NCBI RefSeq assembly: GCF_014205015.1
Contig: NZ_JACHMO010000001.1
Span: forward strand, 7,564,001-7,628,000
Length of the DNA: 64,000 nucleotides
DNA from: Saccharothrix ecbatanensis
GTDB lineage: Bacteria > Actinomycetota > Actinomycetes > Mycobacteriales > Pseudonocardiaceae
Reading direction: 5' to 3'
The notes below the pieces were generated by a model. It did no database searches. It was not told the DNA's origin and saw only the letters and a list, made by a program, of their open reading frames with translations. The translations under genes were made by a program, and so were the position numbers. This document shows positions 41,006 to 51,011 of this stretch, in pieces. Position 1 is the stretch's first letter; the number at the start of each line of letters is the position of its first letter.

Positions 41006-42250
41006 CTAGGCCCTGGCCCGCTGTCCCAGCAGGCCACCCCAGGCGAGCGCGGCGGCGGTGAGCCAGGCCACGGCCATCCCCAGGGCTACCCCGATCACTC
41101 CGAGCCAAACACCGAGCAGCGCCACGAGAGCGACTTCTGTGACGAATTGCACGGTGCGCACCCGCGGTCCGAGCCACGCCCGGCCGCTCGCCTTGCCCGC
41201 GACCAACGCGGTCTGAGCGGTGGCCAGGAGGAACGCGTAGGCCAGCAGCACGAGCACGATCGGCCGCAGGCCGTCCCACGGCGTGCCCAGTGCGGCCGTG
41301 ATCAGGTCGTCCGGCGCGATCAGGGTCAGGCCCGCGAACACCAGGCTGACCACCGCCGCCAACCCGGACACCAGCATGGGCGCCCGCACCACCTCGCGCG
41401 CCGACCGACCGGCCAGGTGCGCCAGCAGCGCGTTGCTGATGCCGATGAACAGCACGGTCAGCGCGGTCACCGGAACCAGCGCCTTGCGCAGCAGGCCGAG
41501 CCCGTCGAGGCCGACGACCCACGCCGTCACGCCGAACGTGGCCCACGTGCCCGCGGTCAGGTAGACGGCGTCGATCAGGAACCCGGGCAGCAGCGACCGC
41601 CGGTCACGCAGCCAGCCGCGCACCGCGCCGAACCCGAACGGCCCGCCGGTCAGCCACGCGCAGGCCGCCGCCACCGGCACCGCGCTCAACGCCCACACCA
41701 AGTAGACGGACGACGCGTCCAGCTCACCCACCAGCAGGGTCACCCCGACCGCGCCGAGGAACAGCACCAGCCAGGCCCCGTCCAACGCCAGCGCCCGCAA
41801 CGGCCGCTGCCGCGCGTACGACACGTACCGGCCGTGGTCCAGCACCGCGGTGAACGGCGAGGCCAACGCCTGGATCAGCAGCAACGTGCGCGCAGGCCCG
41901 TCCAGCATCAGCCCGACCACCAGGCACACCAGGCCGATCGCCACGCCCAGCAGCAACGACGTCGCCGCCGCGCCGCGCACACCGCGCGCGTCGCCGTTCG
42001 CCACCGCCTTCGACACCAGCAAGGGCTCCGCAGCGATCGCCCGGCCCAGGTACCACTGGCCGATCTGCACGATCGCGACCAGTGAGAACACCCCGAACTC
42101 GGCGTCCGTCGACACCGGCGCCGCGACCAGCTGCACGGCGAAGGTGATGGCGCTGAAAACCAGCTGGTCGATGGTGACCGCGGACTGCCGCACGGCCGTG
42201 CCGGCCAATGCGCGCAGACCGTCGAGCCGTGATCCGTTCGCCGCCGACAC
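41006..42250 (-). CDS. Polysaccharide flippase-like integral membrane protein (Rv3630-like)
   Basis: 414 residues, about twelve helices, GTG start. Representative spans are LVFSAITFAVQLVAAPVS, AAATSLLLGVAIGLVCLVVG and VALGMAVAWLTAAALAWGGL. The arrangement resembles MOP-type flippases, and the neighbourhood (PpgS-like and DUF2304 genes nearby) matches mycobacterial Rv3630. It likely flips a lipid-linked sugar; in M. tuberculosis this locus is proposed to supply decorations of arabinogalactan. Confidence 0.82.
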   Translation of the reverse strand: MSAANGSRLDGLRALAGTAVRQSAVTIDQLVFSAITFAVQLVAAPVSTDAEFGVFSLVAIVQIGQWYLGRAIAAEPLLVSKAVANGDARGVRGAAATSLLLGVAIGLVCLVVGLMLDGPARTLLLIQALASPFTAVLDHGRYVSYARQRPLRALALDGAWLVLFLGAVGVTLLVGELDASSVYLVWALSAVPVAAACAWLTGGPFGFGAVRGWLRDRRSLLPGFLIDAVYLTAGTWATFGVTAWVVGLDGLGLLRKALVPVTALTVLFIGISNALLAHLAGRSAREVVRAPMLVSGLAAVVSLVFAGLTLIAPDDLITAALGTPWDGLRPIVLVLLAYAFLLATAQTALVAGKASGRAWLGPRVRTVQFVTEVALVALLGVWLGVIGVALGMAVAWLTAAALAWGGLLGQRARA

Positions 42251-42329
42251 GGGTGTCCTCTGCTAAGGGGAGCGTGAGCGGGCCTTACTGTACGGCGTCG
42301 GCCGATCCCTCCCGCAGCAGGAGAACCCC

Positions 42330-43100
42330 ATGCCATCGCCGGTGTCCGTGGTGATCCCGTGCGCGCCCAAGGCGGACTTCCTCGCCGAGACCCTGCGCTC
42401 GGTCGCCGAGCAGACCCACCAGGACTGGGAGGTCGTGCTGGTCCTCGACGGCGAGTGCGAGCAGAACCGGGCCGCCGCCCGCACCCTCCCCGACGACCGC
42501 GTGCAGGTGCACCTGACGCCCGAGCCGCGCAGCGGACCCGCCGTTGGCCGCAACATCGGGCTGGACGCGGCGAAGCACGACCTGGTCGCGTTCCTCGACG
42601 CGGACGACCTCTGCATGCCGAACCGCCTGGAGCGCCAGGTCGCCGTGCTGGAACAGCGGCCCGGTCTCGGCCTGGTCGGCTCGTGGGCGAACAAGATCGA
42701 CCCGTCCGGGCAGCTCGTCGGCGAGATGCACTCCGCGATCGGCCCCGAGGTCGCGCGCACGATGTTGCTGTTCAACTGCCTGATCACGTCGACCGTGGTG
42801 GTGCGCAAGGAGTTGGCGGCCGAGGTGGGCGGGTTCGACCCGCGCTGCGTGCGGCTGGAGGACTACGACCTGTGGCTGCGGATCATGGCCCGCGCCGACG
42901 GCGACGTGGTGCCCGAGGACCTGGTCGGCTACCGGGTGCACCCCGACCAGTACAGCCGGGGCGCGTTGATGGGGCCGCAGACGAAGTTGCTGCGCCGCAG
43001 CAAGCAGGCGCTGGCCAAGCGCATCGGCGTCAGCGGGCTGGGCGTGGCGGCCCGGCACGCGGCGTGGCTGGGCGTGCAGGTCGTGAACCGGCGCTGGTGA
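42330..43100 (+). CDS. GT2-family glycosyltransferase
   Basis: 256 residues from ATG at 42330 with GCAGGAG upstream. GT-A: PVSVVIPCAPKADFLAETLR, WEVVLVLDGECEQNR, GRNIGLDAAKHDLVAFLDAD with the DxD (LDADD), and acceptor-side CVRLEDYDLWLRIMARADGD. The C-terminus ends in a short basic helix. Substrate unknown. The stop codon lies inside a 15-bp tandem repeat (43090-43163). Confidence 0.9.
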   Translation: MPSPVSVVIPCAPKADFLAETLRSVAEQTHQDWEVVLVLDGECEQNRAAARTLPDDRVQVHLTPEPRSGPAVGRNIGLDAAKHDLVAFLDADDLCMPNRLERQVAVLEQRPGLGLVGSWANKIDPSGQLVGEMHSAIGPEVARTMLLFNCLITSTVVVRKELAAEVGGFDPRCVRLEDYDLWLRIMARADGDVVPEDLVGYRVHPDQYSRGALMGPQTKLLRRSKQALAKRIGVSGLGVAARHAAWLGVQVVNRRW

Positions 43101-43163
43101 CACCGACGCTCGTGACGCCGTGCTGGTGACACCGGCGCTGGTGACACCCACGCCCATGACACC
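43090..43163 (+). repeat. Five 15-bp tandem units that include the stop of the GT2 gene
   Basis: GGCGCTGGTGACACC (43090), GACGCTCGTGACGCC (43105), GTGCTGGTGACACC (43120), GGCGCTGGTGACACC (43134) and CACGCCCATGACACC (43149). The TGA in the first unit is the gene's stop, so the array is copied from the last codons of the gene outward. Confidence 0.9.
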
Positions 43164-43262
43164 CAAGGGGTCGGGCGCCGGAGGCGCGGGCCACGAGTAG
43201 TCTCGCCGTCGCTGCGGCAGGAGAACCGCTCTCTCGAAGCCAAGTGACGGGTTGCTATCGCG

Positions 43263-45203
43263 ATGACTGCTGCTCTGCTGGTGCTGGTGCTGCTCTGGGT
43301 CCCGGGCCTGCTCGCCGGCGCGGCGATCCGGCTGCGCGGCTGGACCCTCGCCGCCGCCGCGCCCGCGCTCACCTACGGCCTGGTCTCGATCGGCGGGCTG
43401 CTGCTCGGCAAGCTCGGCTTCTCGTGGACGCTCGTCACGTTCGGCGCCTGGACGCTGCTCGCCTCGGCACTGTTGCTGCTGGTCACGACCCTGGTCCAGC
43501 GCCGGTGGCCCGCGCACGTCGAGGACGACCACAAGGTCTCCCGCAACGGCCACCTGGTCGTCGGGGCCGGCCTGGCCATCGGCCTCGCGGTCGGCGCGGT
43601 CACGTTCATGCGCGGCATCGGCACGATGAACCGGCTGGCCCAGGACTGGGACGCGCCGCACCACGGCAACCTGGTCCGCTGGTTCGCCGAGCACCAGGCG
43701 TCCCTCGTGTCGTCCGCCGGCGTCATCTCCAACCAGCCCGAGAACACCTCTTACTTCTACCCGGCCACGTACCACCAGTTGCTCTCGCTGCTGCTGGACA
43801 AGGTGGGCATCACGCTGCCGGAAGTCCTCAACGCCGGCGCGCTGAGCACGGTGCTGATCTGGCCGGTCGGCATCGCCGCGATGGGCCTGGCGTGGAAGCT
43901 GCCCGCCCGGGTGGTGGCGTTCGCCGCCGCCGTGTCCACCTGGTTCTCGCCGTTCCCGTACGACTCGCTGTGGCGCGGTCCGCTGTGGCCGTACGTCGCG
44001 GGCATCGCCCTGCTGCCCGCCATCCTCGCGCTGGTCGCCTACCTGGTCCGGCCGCGCGGCGTCACCGGTCCGCTGGCGTTCGCGCTGGCCGTCGCGGCGG
44101 TCGTCGGGCTGCAACCGAGCCTCGCGTTCATCGTCGCCGGCCTGGTCGGCATCGTGTTCCTGGCGTGCGTGTTCCGCCTGGAGCCGATCGACTGGAAGCG
44201 GGCGTGGCCGACGTTGGTCGGGACGGTCGTGCTGGGCGGGCTGGCCGCCGTGCCGCTCATGCTGCCGTCGATGGGCGCGGCGACCGGCGTGGCCGCCATG
44301 GTGTGGCCGTCTGAGGCGACGCCCGCCGGCGCGTTCGGGCAGATGCTGACGTTCTCCGGCGTGGCCGCCTTCCCGCAGTGGTGGATCGGCCTGCCCGCCC
44401 TGCTCGGCATGGTCGTGATGGTCAAGCGCGGGCAGATGCTGTGGATGGTCGGCGTCTGGCTGGCGTTCGGCGGCCTGTACGCGGCGACGGTGTCGCTGGA
44501 GGGCCGGGTGGTCCAGAAGCTGACCGGCGTCTTCTACAACGACCACTGGCGGCTGGCCGTGCTGCTGCCGCTGCCCGGCGCGATCGGGTTCGGCGTGGCC
44601 GTGGTCGCCGTCGGCACGTGGCTGGTCAACCGGTACCGCGACCGCCTGCCCGCCCTGGCCGGCAAGCCGTGGGCGTCGGTGGCCGTCAGCGTGGCGTTCT
44701 TCCTCCTGGTCACGCTGCTCAGCGGCGCGTACGTGGACCGCAACAGCGCGCGCCTCGCGCAGGCCTACAACGACGGGCCGGTGGTCAGCGAGGCCGAGCA
44801 GGCCGCGTACCGGTGGCTCGGCGAACGCGTGAAGCCCGGCGAGCGGGTGCTGAACGACGTGTTCGACGGCAGCGCCTGGCTGTACGCGGTGGCTGAGGTC
44901 GAGCCGGTCGAGTGGACGTTCTACGGCACCCCCGAGGGCACGCCGAACAACTACCTCGTGCGGAACCTCAACAAGATCAACACCGACCCCGAGGTGCGCG
45001 CGGACCTGAACGAGCTGAAGGTCCGCTACGTGATCATCGGCAAGGGGTACGTGCGGCTGGAGAAGTCGCTCACGCCGGGTCTGGCGAACCTCGACGCGAT
45101 CCGCGGTTTCCGCCAGGTGTTCAAGAACGAAGGGGCCACGATCTATGAGATCGAAGGCCAGGAACACGTCGCGGAGAGTGCCGGAGCGGCCGGGAATCGG
45201 TGA
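43263..45203 (+). CDS. DUF6541-family polytopic membrane protein (GT-C-like)
   Basis: 646 residues from ATG at 43263. At least eleven membrane helices, beginning LLVLVLLWVPGLLAGAAIRL. After helix ~4 the loop contains RLAQDWDAPHHGNLVRWFAE, with the Asp pair typical of GT-C glycosyltransferases using polyprenyl-phosphate sugars. The C-terminal ~170 residues are extracellular (VSEAEQAAYRWLGERVKPGE). Immediately before glf; a role in arabinogalactan or lipoglycan decoration is inferred. Confidence 0.82.
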   Translation: MTAALLVLVLLWVPGLLAGAAIRLRGWTLAAAAPALTYGLVSIGGLLLGKLGFSWTLVTFGAWTLLASALLLLVTTLVQRRWPAHVEDDHKVSRNGHLVVGAGLAIGLAVGAVTFMRGIGTMNRLAQDWDAPHHGNLVRWFAEHQASLVSSAGVISNQPENTSYFYPATYHQLLSLLLDKVGITLPEVLNAGALSTVLIWPVGIAAMGLAWKLPARVVAFAAAVSTWFSPFPYDSLWRGPLWPYVAGIALLPAILALVAYLVRPRGVTGPLAFALAVAAVVGLQPSLAFIVAGLVGIVFLACVFRLEPIDWKRAWPTLVGTVVLGGLAAVPLMLPSMGAATGVAAMVWPSEATPAGAFGQMLTFSGVAAFPQWWIGLPALLGMVVMVKRGQMLWMVGVWLAFGGLYAATVSLEGRVVQKLTGVFYNDHWRLAVLLPLPGAIGFGVAVVAVGTWLVNRYRDRLPALAGKPWASVAVSVAFFLLVTLLSGAYVDRNSARLAQAYNDGPVVSEAEQAAYRWLGERVKPGERVLNDVFDGSAWLYAVAEVEPVEWTFYGTPEGTPNNYLVRNLNKINTDPEVRADLNELKVRYVIIGKGYVRLEKSLTPGLANLDAIRGFRQVFKNEGATIYEIEGQEHVAESAGAAGNR

Positions 45204-46472
<1,269 letters not shown>

Positions 46473-46478
46473 GTCGGA

Positions 46479-48350
46479 ATGTCGGGCAACTCCCAGCTCG
46501 TCGAGCACGAGGCGCCGCAGGAACTGCTGACCCAGCGCGGCCTGTTCGCCGGGCCGTCGCCGATCGTGTCGGCGGACCTCTACGCGGAGGTCTCCCACGG
46601 CATCGCGGACCGCGAACGCGATCGCGTCGTCGTGCACCCGCACACGACCGTCACGATGAACACCTACTTCGGGCGCTTCCCCGCCACCTATTGGCAGCGG
46701 TGGTGCGTGAGCCCGGAGGTGGAGCTGAGCCTGGAGCTGACCGGCTCGGGCCAGGTGTCGATCGTCGCGTCGGACTCCGACGGCGAGACCCGCATGATCG
46801 CGGCGGAATCCGTCGACGGCGCGAAGTCGCGGGTCGTGCGCCTGTCCGCGAAGATCGACAAGTTCGCCGACGGCGGCGGCCTGTGGTTCGACGTGGTCAC
46901 CGGTGAAGAGCGGCTGGTCGTCGAACGCGTCCGCTGGACCGTGGCGCCGCCGAAGCGCGTCCGGCCCACCGCCGTGGTCATCTGCACGTTCAACCGGGTC
47001 GAGGACTGCCTCAACACGCTGGACGGCCTTGCCTCCGACGCGGAGCCGCTGAGCCTGGTCGACACGATCTACGTGGTGGACCAGGGCAGCGACCCGGTCG
47101 AGTCGCGGCCCCGGTTCGCCGAGATCTCGGATCGGCTCGGCGCGAAGCTGCGCTACATCCGGCAGCCCAACCTCGGCGGCGCGGGCGGCTTCACCCGCGG
47201 CCTGTACGAGGTGACCGAACTCGGCGCGGCCGAGCACGCCAACGTCCTGTTCATGGACGACGACGTGCTGTGCGAGCCGGAGATCGTGATCCGGATGACC
47301 GCGTTCGCGAACCGCACCGCGCAGCCGGTCATCGTCGGCGGCCAGATGCTGTACCTGTTGCACCCCAACCACCTGCACGTGGGCGCGGAGTACGCGAACC
47401 TCGACACGCTCGCGCCCGGCCAGATCGTCCGCGGCGCCCTGCACGACGTCGACCTCACCGCGTACGACGAGGAGACCGGCAAGAAGAACATGCAGGAACG
47501 CCGGGTCGACGCGGGCTACAACGGCTGGTGGTCCTGCCTCATCCCGTCGGAGATCGTGAAGGCCGTCGGCTACCCGCTGCCGATGTTCTTCCAGTGGGAC
47601 GACATCGAGTACGGCTACCGCGCGCGGGCCAACGGCTTCGCCACGGTGACCCTGCCCGGCGCCGGCGTCTGGCACGCCGACTTCCACTGGAAGGACTGGG
47701 ACGACTGGCACCGGTACTTCAACCTGCGCAACGCCCTCATCACGTCGGCGCTGCACAGCCGGTTCGACCCCAGGCGCATCTGCCGGGCCATGGCCGCGCA
47801 GCTCGCCACCTACCTGGTCGGCATGCAGTACGGCCTGGCGGCGACCCAGCTGAAGGCCATCGAGGACTTCCTCAAGGGTCCCTCGGTGCTGCGTGACGGC
47901 GGTGTCGAGGCGGCGTCGGAGATCCGCAAGCTGCGCGCCGAGTTCCCCGAGACGATCAAGCACCCGGCGTCCGAGGTGCCCGGCATCTCGTCCGGCGACC
48001 TGCCGATGATCCCGTCGCCGGGCGTGCCCCGCAAGCACATCGCGGTGCTGGCCAAGCGGCTCGTCGGCCAGTACCTCGGCAAGTCCACGCACGACGTGGG
48101 CGCGATCCCCGCGGGTGACGCGGCCTGGTGGCACGTGTCGACGTTCAACACCGCCGTGGTGACCGACGCGTCCCAGGAGGGCGTGCGGGTGCGCCGCCGC
48201 GACCGCGAGCTGGCGATCCGGCTCGGCAAGCAGGGCGCCAAGCTGATCAGGGAGCTGTACCAGCGTGCTCCCGAGATGCGGCACACCTACCGCGAGGCGA
48301 TGGACGACCTGACCAGCCGGGACAACTGGAAGCGGTTGTACGACCTGTGA
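46479..48350 (+). CDS. glfT2: Galactofuranosyltransferase GlfT2
   Basis: 623 residues, close to the mycobacterial 637. Order as in GlfT2: an N-terminal beta-sandwich (~1-160; NTYFGRFPATYWQRW), the GT-A domain (PTAVVICTFNRVEDCLNTLD, RQPNLGGAGGFTRGLYEV), catalytic metal motif VLFMDDDVLCEPEIVIR, WDDIEYGYRARANGF with the general-base region and VWHADFHWKDWDDWHRYF, then a helical C-domain. It polymerises alternating beta-1,5 and beta-1,6 Galf on the cytoplasmic membrane face. It follows glf by 6 bp. Confidence 0.95.
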   Translation: MSGNSQLVEHEAPQELLTQRGLFAGPSPIVSADLYAEVSHGIADRERDRVVVHPHTTVTMNTYFGRFPATYWQRWCVSPEVELSLELTGSGQVSIVASDSDGETRMIAAESVDGAKSRVVRLSAKIDKFADGGGLWFDVVTGEERLVVERVRWTVAPPKRVRPTAVVICTFNRVEDCLNTLDGLASDAEPLSLVDTIYVVDQGSDPVESRPRFAEISDRLGAKLRYIRQPNLGGAGGFTRGLYEVTELGAAEHANVLFMDDDVLCEPEIVIRMTAFANRTAQPVIVGGQMLYLLHPNHLHVGAEYANLDTLAPGQIVRGALHDVDLTAYDEETGKKNMQERRVDAGYNGWWSCLIPSEIVKAVGYPLPMFFQWDDIEYGYRARANGFATVTLPGAGVWHADFHWKDWDDWHRYFNLRNALITSALHSRFDPRRICRAMAAQLATYLVGMQYGLAATQLKAIEDFLKGPSVLRDGGVEAASEIRKLRAEFPETIKHPASEVPGISSGDLPMIPSPGVPRKHIAVLAKRLVGQYLGKSTHDVGAIPAGDAAWWHVSTFNTAVVTDASQEGVRVRRRDRELAIRLGKQGAKLIRELYQRAPEMRHTYREAMDDLTSRDNWKRLYDL

Positions 48351-48356
48351 TCCCGC

Positions 48357-48390
48357 AGCGGGGCGTGGCCGAACCCCGGTCCGCCCCGCT
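48357..48390 (+). other. Inverted repeat between the two GlfT2-like genes
   Basis: AGCGGGGCG (48357-48365) and CGCCCCGCT (48382-48390) form a 9-bp stem a few bases after the glfT2 stop and just before the ribosome binding site (CCGGAGGG) of the next gene. It may reduce read-through or stabilise the upstream message. Confidence 0.5.
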
Positions 48391-48410
48391 TCTCACCGGA
48401 GGGACCCCTC

Positions 48411-50273
48411 GTGGACGCAGTGCACCGGATCATCCTGCCGAGAGACGACGACCCGCTCGACGTCCGGCCGATGTACCTGGAAGAGCCGGAGAACGTGCAC
48501 TGCCAGGTCGGTTCCCGCCGGTGGCTGACCGTGCCCGAGCACGCCAAGGTGTCGTTCGGGACGTACTTCAACGCGTTCCCGGCCAGCTACTGGAAGCGCT
48601 GGACGGTCGTCGACGAGGTCGTGCTCCGGATGCGGGTCCGCGGCTCCGGCCGGGTCGACGTGTACCGCTCCAAGCCGAGCGGCGACATCGTGCACCTGGA
48701 GGGCTCGTTCGTCCGGGACGCGGTGGACTGGACGGCGCTGGAGTTCCCGGTCTCGCTGAAGCCGTTCGAGGACGGCGGGCTGATCTGGTTCGACGCGTTC
48801 ACGCACGAGGCCGTGCTGGAGATCGACGACGCCGAGTGGGTGGTGCGCGAGCCGCTGCCCGCGAAGACCGTCGCGGTGAGCATGGCCAGCATGCGCCCGC
48901 ACGACGCGGTCGAGGCGTTGCGCGCGCTGGGCAGCGACCCGGCCGTGCTGGACGTGCTGAGCAAGGTGTTCATCGCCGACCAGAGCACCGCGAAGATCCG
49001 TTCCGTGCCGGGTTTCGCGGAGGCGGCGGCCGGTCTCGGTGACCGGCTGGAGGTCATCGAGCAGGACAACCTGGGCGGCTCCGGCGGGTTCACCCGGGGC
49101 ATGTTCGAGGCGGTCGAGAACACCGACGCCGACCAGATCATGCTGATGGACGACGACATCCGGTTGGAGCCGGAGGCGGTGCTGCGGTCCAACGCGTTCG
49201 CGCGCGCCGCCGCGTCACCGGTCATCGTCGGCAGCCACATGCTGAACCTCCAGGCCAGGACCAGGCTGCACAGCTCCGCGGAGATCGTGGACCTGGGCAC
49301 GTGCTTCTGGCGGGCCGCGCCCGGCGCGGTCAACGACCACGATTTCAGCGTGTCGCCGCTGCGCGAGACGCCCGCCCTGCACCCGCGCGTCGACGCCACG
49401 TACAACGGCTGGTGGATGTGCCTGGTCCCGCGCGAGGTCGTGCAGCGGATCGGCTACCCGCTGCCGCTGTTCATCAAGTGGGACGACGCCGAGTACTCGC
49501 TGCGTGCGCTGGAGCACGGCTACCCGACGGTGTCGCTGCCGGGTTCGGCGGTGTGGCACATGCCGTGGACGGACAAGAACGACTCGACCGACTGGCAGGC
49601 GTACTTCCACACCCGCAACCGGCTCGTCCTGGCGGCGCTGCACAGCCCGTACGACGTGCGGTCGGGGATCGTCAAGCACGGGTTGAAGCTGTCGCTGCGG
49701 CACCTGCTGTCGATGGAGTACTCGACGGTGGCGTTGCAGCAGAAGGCCATCGAGGACTTCCTGGACGGGCCGGCGGGGCTGTTCGACTCGCTGCGGACGG
49801 CGTTGCCGATGGTGCGCGCCCTGCGGTCCGAGTACAGCGATGCCCAGCGGCTGGAATCGGCCCGCGAGTTCCCGCCGCCGACGTTCGACATGGTGCGCGC
49901 CGAGTCGCTGCTCCAGCCGTCGAAGAGCAAGGCGACCATCGCGGTGCGGGCGGCGAAGTCCGTGCTGCACAACCTCCGCCCCCCGCAGCCGTCCGCCGGC
50001 GTCCGGCCCCAGCTCAACGTGCCGGCGCTGAACGCCCGGTGGTTCCTGCTGGGCAACCTGGACAGCGCGACCGTCTCCACCGCCGACGGCACCGGCGTCG
50101 CGTTCTACAAGCGCGACCCGGAGCAGTTCCGCACGCTGATGGCCCGCGCGGTCCGCAACTACCGCAGGCTCGGCCGGGAGTGGCCGCGGCTGCGCCGGCT
50201 CTACCGGGACGCCCTGCCCGAACTCACGTCGGCCGAGCAGTGGCGCAAGGTCTTCGAGAACCAGAACCGCTGA
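48411..50273 (+). CDS. Second GlfT2-like galactofuranosyltransferase paralogue
   Basis: 620 residues from GTG at 48411. Same domain order as the gene before it: FGTYFNAFPASYWKRWTVVD, KVFIADQSTAKIRSVPGFAE, QDNLGGSGGFTRGMFEAVEN, metal motif IMLMDDDIRLEPEAVL, KWDDAEYSLRALEHG and VWHMPWTDKNDSTDWQAYF. All catalytic landmarks are kept, yet the sequence is clearly diverged, so this is an old duplication rather than a recent copy. It may add a different Galf linkage or a second galactofuranan. Confidence 0.88.
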   Translation: MDAVHRIILPRDDDPLDVRPMYLEEPENVHCQVGSRRWLTVPEHAKVSFGTYFNAFPASYWKRWTVVDEVVLRMRVRGSGRVDVYRSKPSGDIVHLEGSFVRDAVDWTALEFPVSLKPFEDGGLIWFDAFTHEAVLEIDDAEWVVREPLPAKTVAVSMASMRPHDAVEALRALGSDPAVLDVLSKVFIADQSTAKIRSVPGFAEAAAGLGDRLEVIEQDNLGGSGGFTRGMFEAVENTDADQIMLMDDDIRLEPEAVLRSNAFARAAASPVIVGSHMLNLQARTRLHSSAEIVDLGTCFWRAAPGAVNDHDFSVSPLRETPALHPRVDATYNGWWMCLVPREVVQRIGYPLPLFIKWDDAEYSLRALEHGYPTVSLPGSAVWHMPWTDKNDSTDWQAYFHTRNRLVLAALHSPYDVRSGIVKHGLKLSLRHLLSMEYSTVALQQKAIEDFLDGPAGLFDSLRTALPMVRALRSEYSDAQRLESAREFPPPTFDMVRAESLLQPSKSKATIAVRAAKSVLHNLRPPQPSAGVRPQLNVPALNARWFLLGNLDSATVSTADGTGVAFYKRDPEQFRTLMARAVRNYRRLGREWPRLRRLYRDALPELTSAEQWRKVFENQNR

Positions 50274-50279
50274 CCGCCG

Positions 50280-50306
50280 AAGGGGTGGCGTCCCGCGCCA
50301 CCCCTT
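50280..50306 (+). terminator. Terminator hairpin of the glf operon
   Basis: AAGGGGTGGCG - TCCCG - CGCCACCCCTT, perfect 11-bp stem, 6 bp after the stop codon. Confidence 0.85.
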
Positions 50307-50400
50307 TACCCGGTGAACGCCGGAGGCTCATACTCCAGTCGGACCACCACGCGCTCGTGGTGTCGCGGGCGCGACTGCTCCTGCTCCGGAAGGAGCCGGC

Positions 50401-50700
50401 ATGCGATCCTCGCGGTTCCCGGCCCTGGTGTGGGTCGTCCTCGCGGTCAACGCGCTGTTCCTGATCTGGGTCATCGCCGGTGGCGCGCCCCTGGCCGGCT
50501 TCCTCTGGGTCGCCGCGGACGTCGTGCTCGGCGTCCTCTGGCTGGTCGCCAGGCGCCGGACCCGTGAGTGCCCGTCCTGTGGCCGTGCGGTCAAGCACGA
50601 CGAGACGGTGTGCACGGGTTGTGGGTACAACCTCGCGCTGGCCTCCGCGCACGACACCCGTGCGCACCACTACCCGACGAATCCGGGGATCAAGCCGTAA
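50401..50700 (+). CDS. Small two-helix membrane protein with a C-terminal zinc ribbon
   Basis: 99 residues from ATG at 50401 with GGAAGGAG upstream. Two membrane spans (VWVVLAVNALFLIWVIAG and FLWVAADVVLGVLWLVAR) precede a four-cysteine zinc ribbon ECPSCGRAVKHDETVCTGCG. Comparable small actinobacterial proteins are uncharacterised. It stands alone between the galactan genes and is convergent with the next small gene. Confidence 0.82.
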   Translation: MRSSRFPALVWVVLAVNALFLIWVIAGGAPLAGFLWVAADVVLGVLWLVARRRTRECPSCGRAVKHDETVCTGCGYNLALASAHDTRAHHYPTNPGIKP

Positions 50701-50707
50701 TTCCGGC

Positions 50708-50920
50708 TCACTCGAAGTGCGCGGCCACCACGTGGCTGAAGTTCACCACGAATTCCTTGCCGTCGGCGGTCTCGATGGACTGGGTGTGGCCGTTGCGCAC
50801 CACCTGGATCAACCGCGGGCCGAGATCGGCGACGGTCTCCGCGGACACCTTGATCGAAATGGGGTTGGGGTTCGCGGCCAGGTGCAGCACGAGGGCCGTC
50901 TTACGCGCTTCAGAAGTCAT
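50708..50920 (-). CDS. Small conserved hypothetical protein
   Basis: 70 residues, soluble, beginning MTSEARKTALVLHLAANPNP and containing SIKVSAETVADLGPRLIQVV and a strand-rich end KEFVVNFSHVVAAHFE. GC-rich codon positions and a normal composition support it as real. No family recognised. Probably a small single-domain protein. Convergent with the zinc-ribbon gene. Confidence 0.7.
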   Translation of the reverse strand: MTSEARKTALVLHLAANPNPISIKVSAETVADLGPRLIQVVRNGHTQSIETADGKEFVVNFSHVVAAHFE

Positions 50921-51011
50921 ACCGCCATGCCACCAGCACGGGCGTGACCAGGCAAGAGAGGTTCGCCGTCAGCGATTCCGCGTCAAGCTGAACATCACCC
51001 GGACGAGCCGG

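Noticed and set aside
42285..45167. 960-codon open frame on the minus strand across the GT2 and DUF6541 genes
   Set aside because: It is the antisense shadow of GC-rich genes: composition is Arg/His/Gln/Val-heavy, with no domain, while the plus strand encodes clear glycosyltransferase and membrane proteins.
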